Of a stretch of DNA of 64,000 nucleotides, positions 54,043 to 62,431 are shown piece by piece. The stretch covers positions 1-64,000 of the forward strand of contig JAJPHZ010000030.1 of NCBI GenBank assembly GCA_021325025.1. Direction: 5' to 3'. The position numbers and the translations under genes were made by a program. Positions within the stretch are counted from its first letter, which is position 1, and every line of letters starts with the position of its first letter. The notes under the pieces were generated by a model, which made no database searches, had not been told where the DNA came from, and worked only from the letters and a program-made list of their open reading frames with translations. The DNA is from Pseudomonadota bacterium (GTDB lineage Bacteria > Desulfobacterota > Binatia > Binatales > Binataceae).

Positions 54043-55170
54043 GTGAAAAGCTTGCGTGGGCAGGGAAATCTACCGCTGCGCCTTGCGGTGGTCGGATGCG
54101 GACGCGTCGTGCAACGCTGCCATCTCCCGGCCCTGCGGGGGCTGGCCGGGATCGAGTTGGCCGCCATGGCCGACCCCGACGCCGCCCGTCGGGCAGCGCT
54201 CGCGCAGTCAGCCAGCGTGCGGCGCTATGCCGATTATCGCGCGATGTTGGCGGACCATGCAGCCGAGGCGGTCGCGGTCTGCGTGCCGCCTCATGTGCTT
54301 GCTGAGATCGGACTGGCTGTGCTGGAGGCCGGAAAGCATCTGTTCATCGAAAAACCCATGGCGCTCAGCCAAGACGACGCCCAGCGCCTGGTTCAACGCG
54401 CGGCCGGCGCCGGCGTTCAGGCGACGGTCGGATTCAATCTACGCTGGCATCGCCTGGTGCGGCAGGCGCGAAGCGTTCTCGACGCCGGCACCCTGGGAGC
54501 GCCGGTCACGATGCATACCACCTTCGCGTCGCGTTCCGCCTTCGCGGCCGGCGATTCGCAATGGCGCGGGCGTCCCGAGCTAGGTGGCGGAGCACTGTTC
54601 GACCTTGGCATCCATCATTTCGACTTGTGGCGGTTCCTGCTGCGATGCGAGGTCGAGGAGGTGTTTGCGCGCGGCTGCGGCAACGAATCTGCAGTGGAAT
54701 ACCTGGCGCTAAACGCGGTCATGGCCAATGGCGTATTGGTCACGGCGTCATTCTCGCACGGCGTCGGCGACCGCAACGAAGTGGAGATTTGTGGCACCAA
54801 GGGCCGGCTGTCGCTGTCGTGCTACCGCTTCGACGGCCTGCGCGTCGATCAAAACGCGCCTCACGGCGCGCTGCGTTGGTGGACCGATGCGGCCGCTGCC
54901 GCGCTGCGCAATGCGCCCTCGGCGGTGCGCCGATGGCGGCGGGGCGGCGACATGATTGATTCGTATCGCGCCCAGTGGTCGAACTTCATCGATGCGGTCC
55001 GCAACCGTGCGCCACTGCAATGCACGCTGGCGGACGGGCGCAGCGCGCTGCGCGTGGCGCTGGCCGCCGCGCAATCGGCGGCCGAGGGCCGCGCAGTCAG
55101 AGTCGAGCAAGCCGCCGCCTCGCTCATCGCAATGGCGCCAATATCACCGCCAGGCCGCGCCGCCGGCTAA
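54043..55170 (+). CDS. Gfo/Idh/MocA family oxidoreductase
   Basis: A 375-aa NAD(P)-dependent dehydrogenase. RLAVVGCGRVVQRCHLPALR is the Rossmann motif, HLFIEKPMALSQDDAQRLVQ has the E-K-P block, and WRGRPELGGGALFDLGIHHF has the catalytic Asp/His region. The family oxidises or isomerises sugars, e.g. UDP-sugar precursors. It begins with a GTG at 54043 and heads an operon with three GT2 genes (6-bp gap to the first), so it likely makes a sugar for the same glycan. Confidence 0.9.
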   Translation: MKSLRGQGNLPLRLAVVGCGRVVQRCHLPALRGLAGIELAAMADPDAARRAALAQSASVRRYADYRAMLADHAAEAVAVCVPPHVLAEIGLAVLEAGKHLFIEKPMALSQDDAQRLVQRAAGAGVQATVGFNLRWHRLVRQARSVLDAGTLGAPVTMHTTFASRSAFAAGDSQWRGRPELGGGALFDLGIHHFDLWRFLLRCEVEEVFARGCGNESAVEYLALNAVMANGVLVTASFSHGVGDRNEVEICGTKGRLSLSCYRFDGLRVDQNAPHGALRWWTDAAAAALRNAPSAVRRWRRGGDMIDSYRAQWSNFIDAVRNRAPLQCTLADGRSALRVALAAAQSAAEGRAVRVEQAAASLIAMAPISPPGRAAG

Positions 55171-55176
55171 AGGTTC

Positions 55177-56178
55177 ATGATGTCTGATGCGACCCAGCGC
55201 GATGTGCCGCAGACTCCGGCGATGTCCGTGGTGGTCATCACGCCCGATCGCTACGACACTATTCGCGATGTGATGCGCGCGCTGGCGGCGCAATCGGCCA
55301 AGCAGGAACTGGAAATCGTAATCGTCGCGCCATCGGCGCCGCTGGTTCCCGCCGATGCGCCGGAGGTGCGCGACTTTATGGCGATATCGGTGCTGCCCTT
55401 TGCACACGTCGCGCGCGCTGCGGCCGCAGCGCGCGCCGCCGCCATTCACGCCGCCCGCGCGCCGATTGTGGCGTTCGTGGAGGATCACTCCTTTCCGCAG
55501 CCGGGATGGGCACGGGCGCTGATTGAGGCGCATCGCAAGCCCTATGCGGCGGTGGGACCGGCGGTCGGCAATGCCAACCCGGGCAGCACAATCGGTTGGG
55601 CCAACCTGCTGATCGAGTATGCACCGTGGATGGAACCGGCATGTGCCCGGGCGGTCGACCATCTGCCGGGCCACAACAGCAGCTACAAGCGTGCGGTTCT
55701 TCTCCCGTATGGGCAGGAATTGGAAAGCCTGCTCGAAGCGGAGAGCATCCTGCACTGGGAGCTGCGCTCCCGCGGCTTGCAACTGTGGCTGGAACCAGCC
55801 GCGCTAACGCTGCATATGAATTTCACGTCGCTGGCCGCCTCAACGCGCCTGCGCCTGCATGGCGGACGGCTGTTTGCAGGGGCGCGCGCCCGTCAATGGT
55901 CAAGGGCGCGGCGTCTGGCGTATGCGGCAGCGGCTCCGCTCATTCCCGTGGTGCGCCTGCGGCGTATCCTGGCAGACACGCGGGCGGCGCGCCGCAACAG
56001 CGCGCTACCGCATCTGACATATCCCGCGTTGTTATTCCTTTTGTTATGCGACGCGGCGGGCGAATTTATGGGTTATGTGTCAGGCGCGGGAGCCGAAGCG
56101 CAGCGGGCGGCAACCTTTGAAATCAACGCCGACCGCCGGCCAACCCCCACAAAGCAGTGCGATCCGGCAGGGCGGTGA
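55177..56178 (+). CDS. Glycosyltransferase family 2, copy 1
   Basis: A 333-aa GT2 protein. MSVVVITPDRYDTIRDVMRA is the GT-A start; IVAFVEDHSFPQPGWARALI carries an E-D-H in place of the usual D-x-D; LPGHNSSYKRAVLL follows. The C-terminus has a membrane-near stretch (YPALLFLLLCDAAGEFMGYV). The E-D-H variant suggests an atypical sugar donor site. It is a tandem paralogue of the next gene (same E-D-H, P-G-H-N-x-S-Y). The stop overlaps the next ATG (TGATG). Confidence 0.85.
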   Translation: MMSDATQRDVPQTPAMSVVVITPDRYDTIRDVMRALAAQSAKQELEIVIVAPSAPLVPADAPEVRDFMAISVLPFAHVARAAAAARAAAIHAARAPIVAFVEDHSFPQPGWARALIEAHRKPYAAVGPAVGNANPGSTIGWANLLIEYAPWMEPACARAVDHLPGHNSSYKRAVLLPYGQELESLLEAESILHWELRSRGLQLWLEPAALTLHMNFTSLAASTRLRLHGGRLFAGARARQWSRARRLAYAAAAPLIPVVRLRRILADTRAARRNSALPHLTYPALLFLLLCDAAGEFMGYVSGAGAEAQRAATFEINADRRPTPTKQCDPAGR

Positions 56179-57191
56179 TGCCGATGGCCACCGACACGCA
56201 GAACGTCGATTATGAAGCGGACGGCGGCTGCGCTTCGACTCCTGCTCTGTCTGTGATCATCACTACGCCGGATTGCTTCGACACCATTCGCAGCCTGGTC
56301 GGTGCCTTGCACGCGCAGACTGCGCGCGAGGCGCTGGAACTGGTGATTGTGGCTCCCGCGGCGGCGTCGATTCCGGCCGCCGAACTCGACGGCTTCATCT
56401 GCTGGCAGGTCGTCGAGATGCCAAACATCACCTCGGTAGCACAGGCCAAAGCCGCGGGCATCCGCCGCGCACGCGCGCCGGTTGTTGTATTGACGGAGGA
56501 TCACTCGTTTCCCGCGCCGGATTGGGCGGCGGCACTGATCGAGGCCCATCGCCGCGGCTGGGCCGTGGTGGGACCGGCGATGTGCAATGCCAACCCGGAC
56601 AGCTACATCAGTTGGGCGGACTTCATCATCGGATACGGTCCCTGGTTCGAGCCGCCCGCCGGCGGCGAAACCGACGAGCTACCCGGCCACAACACGTCCT
56701 ACCGGCGCGACCTGCTGCTGGGTTGCGGCGCGCGGCTCGAAGCCCTGCTCGGCGCCGAACCGGTGCTGCATCGCCAACTGCGCGCCAGCGGATACCGCCT
56801 GTACCTGGAGCCGGCTGCAAAGACCGCTCACCTGAACTTTACGGACCTGGCGCGCTGGATACCCTATCTGTTCCATTCCGCACGTCTGTTCGCGGCGCAG
56901 CGCGCGAGCAATTGGCCGCTTTCGCGGCGAGCGCTCTACAGTGCCGGCGCGCCGCTGATTCCGCTGGTCAGGCTCAAGCGGCTGTGGCCCGCAGCGATGC
57001 GCACGCAGGCCGGATTCGCCCCGCGCCTGTACGCCGCATTGGTATTCGCGTTGATAATCGACGCCGCCGGCCAGTGCGTCGGCTACGCCGCCGGCGCGGG
57101 CCCGGCTGCGCAGCACCTGGCGCACCTGGAATACCATCGCGATCGGCGCAGTCTGCACTTTGCGCCGCGGGCCGCGCAATCGCAGCCATGA
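56178..57191 (+). CDS. Glycosyltransferase family 2, copy 2
   Basis: A 337-aa GT2 protein, clear paralogue of copy 1: LSVIITTPDCFDTIRSLVGA, VVLTEDHSFPAPDWAAALIE, ELPGHNTSYRRDLLL, and a C-terminal hydrophobic stretch (YAALVFALIIDAAGQCVGYA). The start at ATG 56178 (TGATG) couples it to copy 1; ATG 56184 is close behind. Both copies share the E-D-H donor-site variant. They may add two similar sugars in the repeat unit. The stop overlaps the ATG of the third GT2 gene. Confidence 0.85.
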   Translation: MPMATDTQNVDYEADGGCASTPALSVIITTPDCFDTIRSLVGALHAQTAREALELVIVAPAAASIPAAELDGFICWQVVEMPNITSVAQAKAAGIRRARAPVVVLTEDHSFPAPDWAAALIEAHRRGWAVVGPAMCNANPDSYISWADFIIGYGPWFEPPAGGETDELPGHNTSYRRDLLLGCGARLEALLGAEPVLHRQLRASGYRLYLEPAAKTAHLNFTDLARWIPYLFHSARLFAAQRASNWPLSRRALYSAGAPLIPLVRLKRLWPAAMRTQAGFAPRLYAALVFALIIDAAGQCVGYAAGAGPAAQHLAHLEYHRDRRSLHFAPRAAQSQP

Positions 57192-58081
57192 CCGCGCCGC
57201 TTTTCTCGGTTGTCATTCCTACTTTTTCTCGCCCCATACAGCTGCGCGAATGCCTGACTGCCTTGGCTGCACAGCGATTCGAATCCTTCGAAGCGATCAT
57301 CGTCGATGACGGCGCGCCCGCGCCGCCGCAGCCGGTGGCAGCGGAGTTTGCGCCCCGCCTGAACGTAAGCGTGGTCAGGACGAATCACGGCGGGCCAGCC
57401 GCGGCGCGCAACCACGGAGTCCAGCGCGCGAGAGGACGATTTTTGGCCTTCACCGATGACGACTGCCGGCCTGCGCCGGGTTGGCTGGAGGCGCTGGCGC
57501 AATGTTTGCGCGCGCACCCCGATCATCTGGTCGGCGGACGCACGCTCAACGCACTGGTGGACAATCCCTGCGCCGCCGCCAGCCAGCTCATCTTGGATGT
57601 GGTCTACCGCCACTACAACGGTCCGCAACCGGGCGGCGCACGCTTTTTTGCCACCAATAACATGGCGATGGCGGCCGAGCGTCTGCGCGCAATCGGCGGC
57701 TTTGACCCGGATTTCACCACTTCGGAAGATCGCGAACTGTGCGACCGCTGGGCACGGCGCGGCGGCGCGCTGACCTATGCACCCGATGCGCTCGTCTATC
57801 ACGCCCATCGGATGCGCCTGCGCGATTTCTGGCGCCAGCATTTCGGCTACGGGCGGGGCGCCTGGCGCTATCACCAAAGCCGCGCGCGCCACGGCGCCGG
57901 ACAGTTCCATCCTGACTGGAAATTCTACCGCCGGTTATTGGCTGCGCCTTTTGTGTGCGAGCGCGGACTGCGTGTCCCGGTCAGTGCGACGCTGGTGGCG
58001 ATTTCCCAGGCGGCGAACACCGCCGGCTTCCTGTACGAACGCCGGTGCAGCGCGCGCGCTCAAACTTCCGGCGCCGGCTGA
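57188..58081 (+). CDS. Glycosyltransferase family 2, copy 3
   Basis: A 297-aa canonical GT2. LFSVVIPTFSRPIQLRECLT is the GT-A start, FESFEAIIVDDGAP has the nucleotide-binding D-D, GRFLAFTDDDCRPAPGWLEA the metal-binding D-D-D, and TSEDRELCDRWARRG the E-D catalytic block. Unlike its neighbours it keeps the full standard motifs. It overlaps the previous gene (ATGA). Its 3' end overlaps the convergent wzt gene by 22 bp, an unusual tail-to-tail overlap that could give antisense regulation. Confidence 0.9.
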   Translation: MTAPLFSVVIPTFSRPIQLRECLTALAAQRFESFEAIIVDDGAPAPPQPVAAEFAPRLNVSVVRTNHGGPAAARNHGVQRARGRFLAFTDDDCRPAPGWLEALAQCLRAHPDHLVGGRTLNALVDNPCAAASQLILDVVYRHYNGPQPGGARFFATNNMAMAAERLRAIGGFDPDFTTSEDRELCDRWARRGGALTYAPDALVYHAHRMRLRDFWRQHFGYGRGAWRYHQSRARHGAGQFHPDWKFYRRLLAAPFVCERGLRVPVSATLVAISQAANTAGFLYERRCSARAQTSGAG

Positions 58082-59229
58082 TCATCGGCGGCGCTCAGGT
58101 CCCAACGCGGCCGCATCGCGACCACGCCGCGGGCCCGCCCCGGTCCGGTGACCGCAAAACTGGCGACGCCGGCCAGCTGCTCCATCACGGCAAACGAGGC
58201 GCCATCCTGGACCGCAAAGTCCACCCGGTAATGGCCCTTCATCAGGCGGTTTTCCGCATACCAGGCCCGCAACCGGAGTTTGCCGGCCGCCGCCGTGCAG
58301 CGCAGTCCCTCTTCGGCCGACACGTTCCACACGCAGGTCACTCCGGCGTCGTTGACGATGGCGAGCGAAAACAAGGCCTCGCCCGCGGGGCGGCTGAGGC
58401 GGCATTCGACCTCGATGCCGAAAGGCGCCCCGATTTCCACGCACTGCGCCGTATTGCCGTCGGCCCCATAGATGCGGGCGGCGGCGATACTCGCCTGGGC
58501 CCGCCGTTGCCGGCCGTGGAACACCAACTGCTCGTAGGCGCGCAAGGCCTGCAGTGAGGAGCCGGCGGCGACGATGCGTCCATCCTCCAGGACCACGCCG
58601 CGCTGGGCGATGAACTGGGCGGTGTCCAGGCTGTGCGTCACGACGACGATGGCCGTGCCCTGCTCATGCATCTGCCTGATGCGCGCCAGGGTCTTGTTCT
58701 GAAAGGCGAGGTCGCCGACCGACAATGCCTCGTCGATCAGAACGACCTCGCTGGACAGGCACGCGCCGACCCCGAATCCCAGCCGCGCCATCATCCCGGT
58801 CGAATAGGTGCGGATGGGCTGGTCCAGCCATGCGCCGAGCTCGGTGAATTCCTCGATCTGCGGCAGCAGGCGCGCAAATTCGCGGCGCGGCACGCCCACG
58901 ATGGCGCCGATCAGGCGAATGTTCTCGCGCCCGGTCAGTTCCTGATGCAGGCCACCGGTCACTTCAATCATTGGAAAGACCCGCCCGCGCACCTCGATTC
59001 GCCCGCGCGTGGGCGGCGTGACGCCCGCCAGAATCCTGAGCATGGTGCTCTTGGCGGCGCCATTGCGTCCGACCACCGCGAGCGTCTCGCCGCGCTTGAC
59101 CTGCAAATTGATGTCGCGCAACACCCACGGCCGCGCCTCCTCGCGCGCCGCGCCGCCCAGCCAGCGCGGCATCGGCAATCCGAAGCGCTTCCACACCCCC
59201 TCCATCCGAATCACGACGTCGGGACCCAT
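58060..59229 (-). CDS. wzt: O-antigen/polysaccharide ABC exporter ATP-binding protein (Wzt-type)
   Basis: A 389-aa ABC ATPase with a C-terminal Wzt_C-like beta domain (about 250-375). VLRDINLQVKRGETLAVVGR leads into the Walker A loop GRNGAAKST, where the expected Gly before Lys is Ala. The signature is YSTGMMARLGF, Walker B VVLIDEALSVGD, and the switch His in VVTHS. The C-terminal domain normally recognises the glycan cap. The frame is open for 34 codons upstream of ATG 59229 but family similarity starts there. wzm lies 2 bp upstream. Confidence 0.93.
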   Translation of the reverse strand: MGPDVVIRMEGVWKRFGLPMPRWLGGAAREEARPWVLRDINLQVKRGETLAVVGRNGAAKSTMLRILAGVTPPTRGRIEVRGRVFPMIEVTGGLHQELTGRENIRLIGAIVGVPRREFARLLPQIEEFTELGAWLDQPIRTYSTGMMARLGFGVGACLSSEVVLIDEALSVGDLAFQNKTLARIRQMHEQGTAIVVVTHSLDTAQFIAQRGVVLEDGRIVAAGSSLQALRAYEQLVFHGRQRRAQASIAAARIYGADGNTAQCVEIGAPFGIEVECRLSRPAGEALFSLAIVNDAGVTCVWNVSAEEGLRCTAAAGKLRLRAWYAENRLMKGHYRVDFAVQDGASFAVMEQLAGVASFAVTGPGRARGVVAMRPRWDLSAADDQPAPEV

Positions 59230-59231
59230 CG

Positions 59232-60035
59232 CTACAGCACATCCGCAAAATATTTCGCTGTGAACCTGAACAGCGGCCACGCAATGATCCACACGACCGC
59301 GGTTATCGCGATCGAAAAGGCCAGCAGCCACAGGTCGGGCGTGCGATCGAGCACCGCGGCGCAGCGAAAGCCCTCGATTATCCCGACCATCGGGTTAAGC
59401 CTGTACCATCCGCGCCAGGCGCGTGGAACGCTTTGCAACGAGTACATGACGGGCGTGGCGAGCATCCACAACTGGGTTACGAAGGGCAGCGCAAAAACGG
59501 TGTCGAATTGATAGGTCCCCAGCGCGGAGACGATGAATCCGACAGCGGTGGCCAGCGCCATGACGAGCGCCACCAGCGGCGGCAGCCACAACAGCGGCCA
59601 TCCCACCGGCGTCCCGTACCAGGCCATCATCGCAGCCAGAATCAGGCCGGCCACTGCGAAATCGACCAGCGAGCCAACCACTTCGGCGATCGGAAATGCT
59701 TCGCGCGGCAGCGCGATTTTTCTGACGATGGCGGCCTTGAAGTAGAAGGTCGGCGCGCAGCGCGCCAGCGCATTGGAAAAGAACGTCCACGGCACCAGCG
59801 CGCTGTAAACGAAGAGCATATAGGGAATCCCCTCGCTGGAAATGTTGAGGACGTGGCCGACCAGGGTAAAGGTCAGCAGGTAGCCCAGCGGCTGGATGAC
59901 CGCCCAGGCGGGTCCGAGCAGCGAGCGGCGGTAGCGGCCCTTAAACTCGCGCACCACCAATGCCGCGACCAGGTCAGCCACCCGCTCCAGCGACGCGCGC
60001 CGCGGCGGAGTTGCGATCGGAGCCGATGCTGCCAT
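59232..60035 (-). CDS. wzm: Polysaccharide ABC exporter permease (Wzm-type)
   Basis: A 267-aa ABC-2 membrane permease with six helices. ALVVREFKGRYRRSLLGPAW is the characteristic cytosolic gate helix; AVIQPLGYLLTFTLVGHVLN begins helix 1; YMLFVYSALVPWTFFSNAL follows; RLNPMVGIIEGFR near residue 220 is the C-terminal family motif. It pairs with wzt (2-bp gap) to export undecaprenyl-linked polysaccharide across the inner membrane. A short upstream extension in frame is unlikely to be coding. The GT4 gene ends 7 bp upstream. Confidence 0.94.
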   Translation of the reverse strand: MAASAPIATPPRRASLERVADLVAALVVREFKGRYRRSLLGPAWAVIQPLGYLLTFTLVGHVLNISSEGIPYMLFVYSALVPWTFFSNALARCAPTFYFKAAIVRKIALPREAFPIAEVVGSLVDFAVAGLILAAMMAWYGTPVGWPLLWLPPLVALVMALATAVGFIVSALGTYQFDTVFALPFVTQLWMLATPVMYSLQSVPRAWRGWYRLNPMVGIIEGFRCAAVLDRTPDLWLLAFSIAITAVVWIIAWPLFRFTAKYFADVL

Positions 60036-60042
60036 GGAAGGA

Positions 60043-61266
60043 TTATGCCCGCCACGGGCGGGGTGGACGGCGGCCAATTATCGACCGGTAAACCGAGTCC
60101 AATTCTGCCCCTACGATGTGCGGGGCGAAGCGTTCCATGGCGTGTTGGGCAATGCGCATGCTCGGGTATAGATGCAGGTTATCGAGCATATAGTCCAGAC
60201 CCTGGTAAAGCGCATCGACGTCGCCGGGCGTCACCAGCAGTCCGGACTCGGGAGTGATAAATTCCTGCGGCCCGCCGCAGCGCGTTGCCAACACCGGAAT
60301 TCCGCTGGCCAGCGCCTCGGCCGCCGGAACCGAGAACGTCTCAACCCGGCTGGGCAGCACGAACAAATCCGCGCTGCGCATGAACTCAGCCACTTCAGGG
60401 CGGCTCCTGGAGCCGTGGAAGGTCACGACGTCATCCAACCCGAACTGCGCGGCTAAGCGCTCGTACTCGGCCCGCCCCTGCCCTTCTCCGACAATGTCCA
60501 GCCGCCAGTCGGCGCGCTTGCGGCGCAGGCGGCCCAGGGCCGCCATCAGATTGGCCAGGTCCTTGACGGGCACCAACTGGCCGACAAACAGTAGCCGCCT
60601 GCCGGCGCCTTCGCGCGCAGGTTGGAGCGGCGGATGGAACAGTTCAGTGTCCACGACATTCGGCACCAGATGGTAGCGCGCCTCAATCCCGTAATCCTCC
60701 AGCGCCTTTTGCAGAAAAGCGCTCACCGGCAGCACCGCATCAGCCCATCGCATCGCCAACCGCGCTTTCAGCAGATCCAACCGGCCCAGCCTGCGGGCGG
60801 GAAAGGAGGAGAAGTGCTCGCTGACCGCGACCGGAATGCGGCGCAACCTGCCAAAAATAACCGCGGGTACTCCCGCATCGTATACATGAACATGCAGTAC
60901 GTCAGGGCTGAAGCCTGCACCGGACACATGCGCGATGCCGCGCAGCATCGTGCAAACGTAAACCGCGTACCGAAGCCGACCGAGCAGCGGCGGGCGATAG
61001 CTCAGCCGGTAAGTGGGAATTCCTTCTTCACGCCGCAGCTCCGATTCGCGTTGGATAGACCACGGCGCGTCGAGTTCGGGCTGCGGCCCGGCGCAGTGCA
61101 GCACCGCCACATCGTTGAAGATGCCGGCCGCCTTGGCATGTTCGCGCACCCACAGGGCCGTGCCCGGCTGCGCCGCGCTCGGATACCAATTAGTAATAAA
61201 CAATACTTTAAGACGCTGTACGGTTTGAGCATTGACGGCCGGGCGGGCCGCGGCTTGCGGCGCCAT
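60043..61266 (-). CDS. Glycosyltransferase family 4
   Basis: A 407-aa GT-B enzyme of family GT4. LKVLFITNWYPSAAQPGTAL begins the acceptor domain; LLFVGQLVPVKDLANLMAAL the donor domain; SADLFVLPSRVETFSVPAAE is the E-x7-E block with AEALASGIPVLATRCGGP following. It transfers a sugar on the cytosolic side, here for the polysaccharide exported by Wzm/Wzt. It is preceded by a GT2 gene (gap 4 bp) and followed by wzm (7 bp), so the four genes are one operon. Confidence 0.9.
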   Translation of the reverse strand: MAPQAAARPAVNAQTVQRLKVLFITNWYPSAAQPGTALWVREHAKAAGIFNDVAVLHCAGPQPELDAPWSIQRESELRREEGIPTYRLSYRPPLLGRLRYAVYVCTMLRGIAHVSGAGFSPDVLHVHVYDAGVPAVIFGRLRRIPVAVSEHFSSFPARRLGRLDLLKARLAMRWADAVLPVSAFLQKALEDYGIEARYHLVPNVVDTELFHPPLQPAREGAGRRLLFVGQLVPVKDLANLMAALGRLRRKRADWRLDIVGEGQGRAEYERLAAQFGLDDVVTFHGSRSRPEVAEFMRSADLFVLPSRVETFSVPAAEALASGIPVLATRCGGPQEFITPESGLLVTPGDVDALYQGLDYMLDNLHLYPSMRIAQHAMERFAPHIVGAELDSVYRSIIGRRPPRPWRA

Positions 61267-61270
61267 CCGC

Positions 61271-62293
61271 TTAATCCCCGGCAGCCCGCGCGATGCGGCG
61301 CGCGTAGTGGATTGCGACGCCCGCCGTCAGTCCCGCGAGCGAGTACAGGTAGTAGAATTGCTGCAAAATGAATCCGCATAGCGCCAGACGCGCGCCGCCC
61401 TTGTCGTAGAACAGACGATAAAGACCGCGATTGAGGATGACCGCCGCGGCCACCAGCACGCCGGCCACCGGCCACCATCGGCCGCGCCACAGGGCTGCCC
61501 CGCCCGCCGCCGCCAATCCCGCCGCAGTCAGCGCCGCGACGCGCTGCTCGCGCGACAGATTGAGTTCGGTGGGCAGCCCGCCGGTTTCCATCGCCAGCAA
61601 CGTCCAGGGTATGGCCCGGCGCGCGACGTCGGTCCACAGCAGACTTAAAATGCTCCAGCGCTTGAGATGGGTGACCTGAAGGGCGGGATCGACAATGATG
61701 CGTGCGCCCGCCCGCACCAGCCGTGCACCCAACTCGATATCTTCGATCGACGGCAGCGTGTAGCGGCGCTGATCGAAACCGCCTGACGCAACGAACCGGT
61801 CGCGCCGGATGAAGCCGCACGCGCCCCAAAATGTGACCGCCTCGCCCCGCGCGCGCTGATGAAAATAGTGATGCGCCAGGTTCTTGAACATACTAACCAC
61901 CGAGCGGTCCGCCGGCTGCGCATCGTACGAGCCAATCACCGCGTCGGCGCCGGACTTTTCCATCGCCTCCAGACCGCGTGCCAGCAACCCCTCACCCGCG
62001 ACCACATCAGCGTCGAGAAAGAGCAGCACCGGTGCCCCGGCCGCACACGCCCCGGCATTGCGCGCCGCCGCCGCGCCGCTGCGCGAAGAAAGACGCAGCA
62101 GCCGCACCGGAAATCCGCCGGCGATTGCCGCGGTCGCGTCGCCCGAACAATCATCGACCACGATTATTTCGCAATCCGAAGCCGCCTGCGCACAGACCGC
62201 ACGCAGCGCAGCGGCGATGGTTGCGGAGGCGTTGTAGGCCGCGATGACCACGCTGAGTTTCAAACCGCCAGCCATCATTAGGTGCTTCGGCAC
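61271..62293 (-). CDS. Glycosyltransferase family 2 with C-terminal membrane segments
   Basis: A 340-aa GT2. LKLSVVIAAYNASATIAAAL starts the GT-A fold, CEIIVVDDCSGDA has the D-D, GAPVLLFLDADVVAGEGLLA the D-x-D, and LPSIEDIELGARLVRAGARI the E-D block. Residues 265-340 hold two to three hydrophobic helices, which anchor it to the membrane. The start may be GTG 62293, with GAGG eight bases upstream, or ATG 62278. It is the first gene of the leftward export operon; the FAD enzyme diverges 138 bp away. Confidence 0.88.
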   Translation of the reverse strand: MPKHLMMAGGLKLSVVIAAYNASATIAAALRAVCAQAASDCEIIVVDDCSGDATAAIAGGFPVRLLRLSSRSGAAAARNAGACAAGAPVLLFLDADVVAGEGLLARGLEAMEKSGADAVIGSYDAQPADRSVVSMFKNLAHHYFHQRARGEAVTFWGACGFIRRDRFVASGGFDQRRYTLPSIEDIELGARLVRAGARIIVDPALQVTHLKRWSILSLLWTDVARRAIPWTLLAMETGGLPTELNLSREQRVAALTAAGLAAAGGAALWRGRWWPVAGVLVAAAVILNRGLYRLFYDKGGARLALCGFILQQFYYLYSLAGLTAGVAIHYARRIARAAGD

Positions 62294-62431
62294 GCTTAGC
62301 GCCTCAGCTTAGGGCAATCCGTCCGACGCGAGCAAGCTTGGGCCTGCCTCCCGCGCTGTGCCGAAACGGCGCGGTCCAGGCGGCGCAACTGTTTTGACAG
62401 GCGCCCCAATTGGAATAGATTGGCAGCCGCC

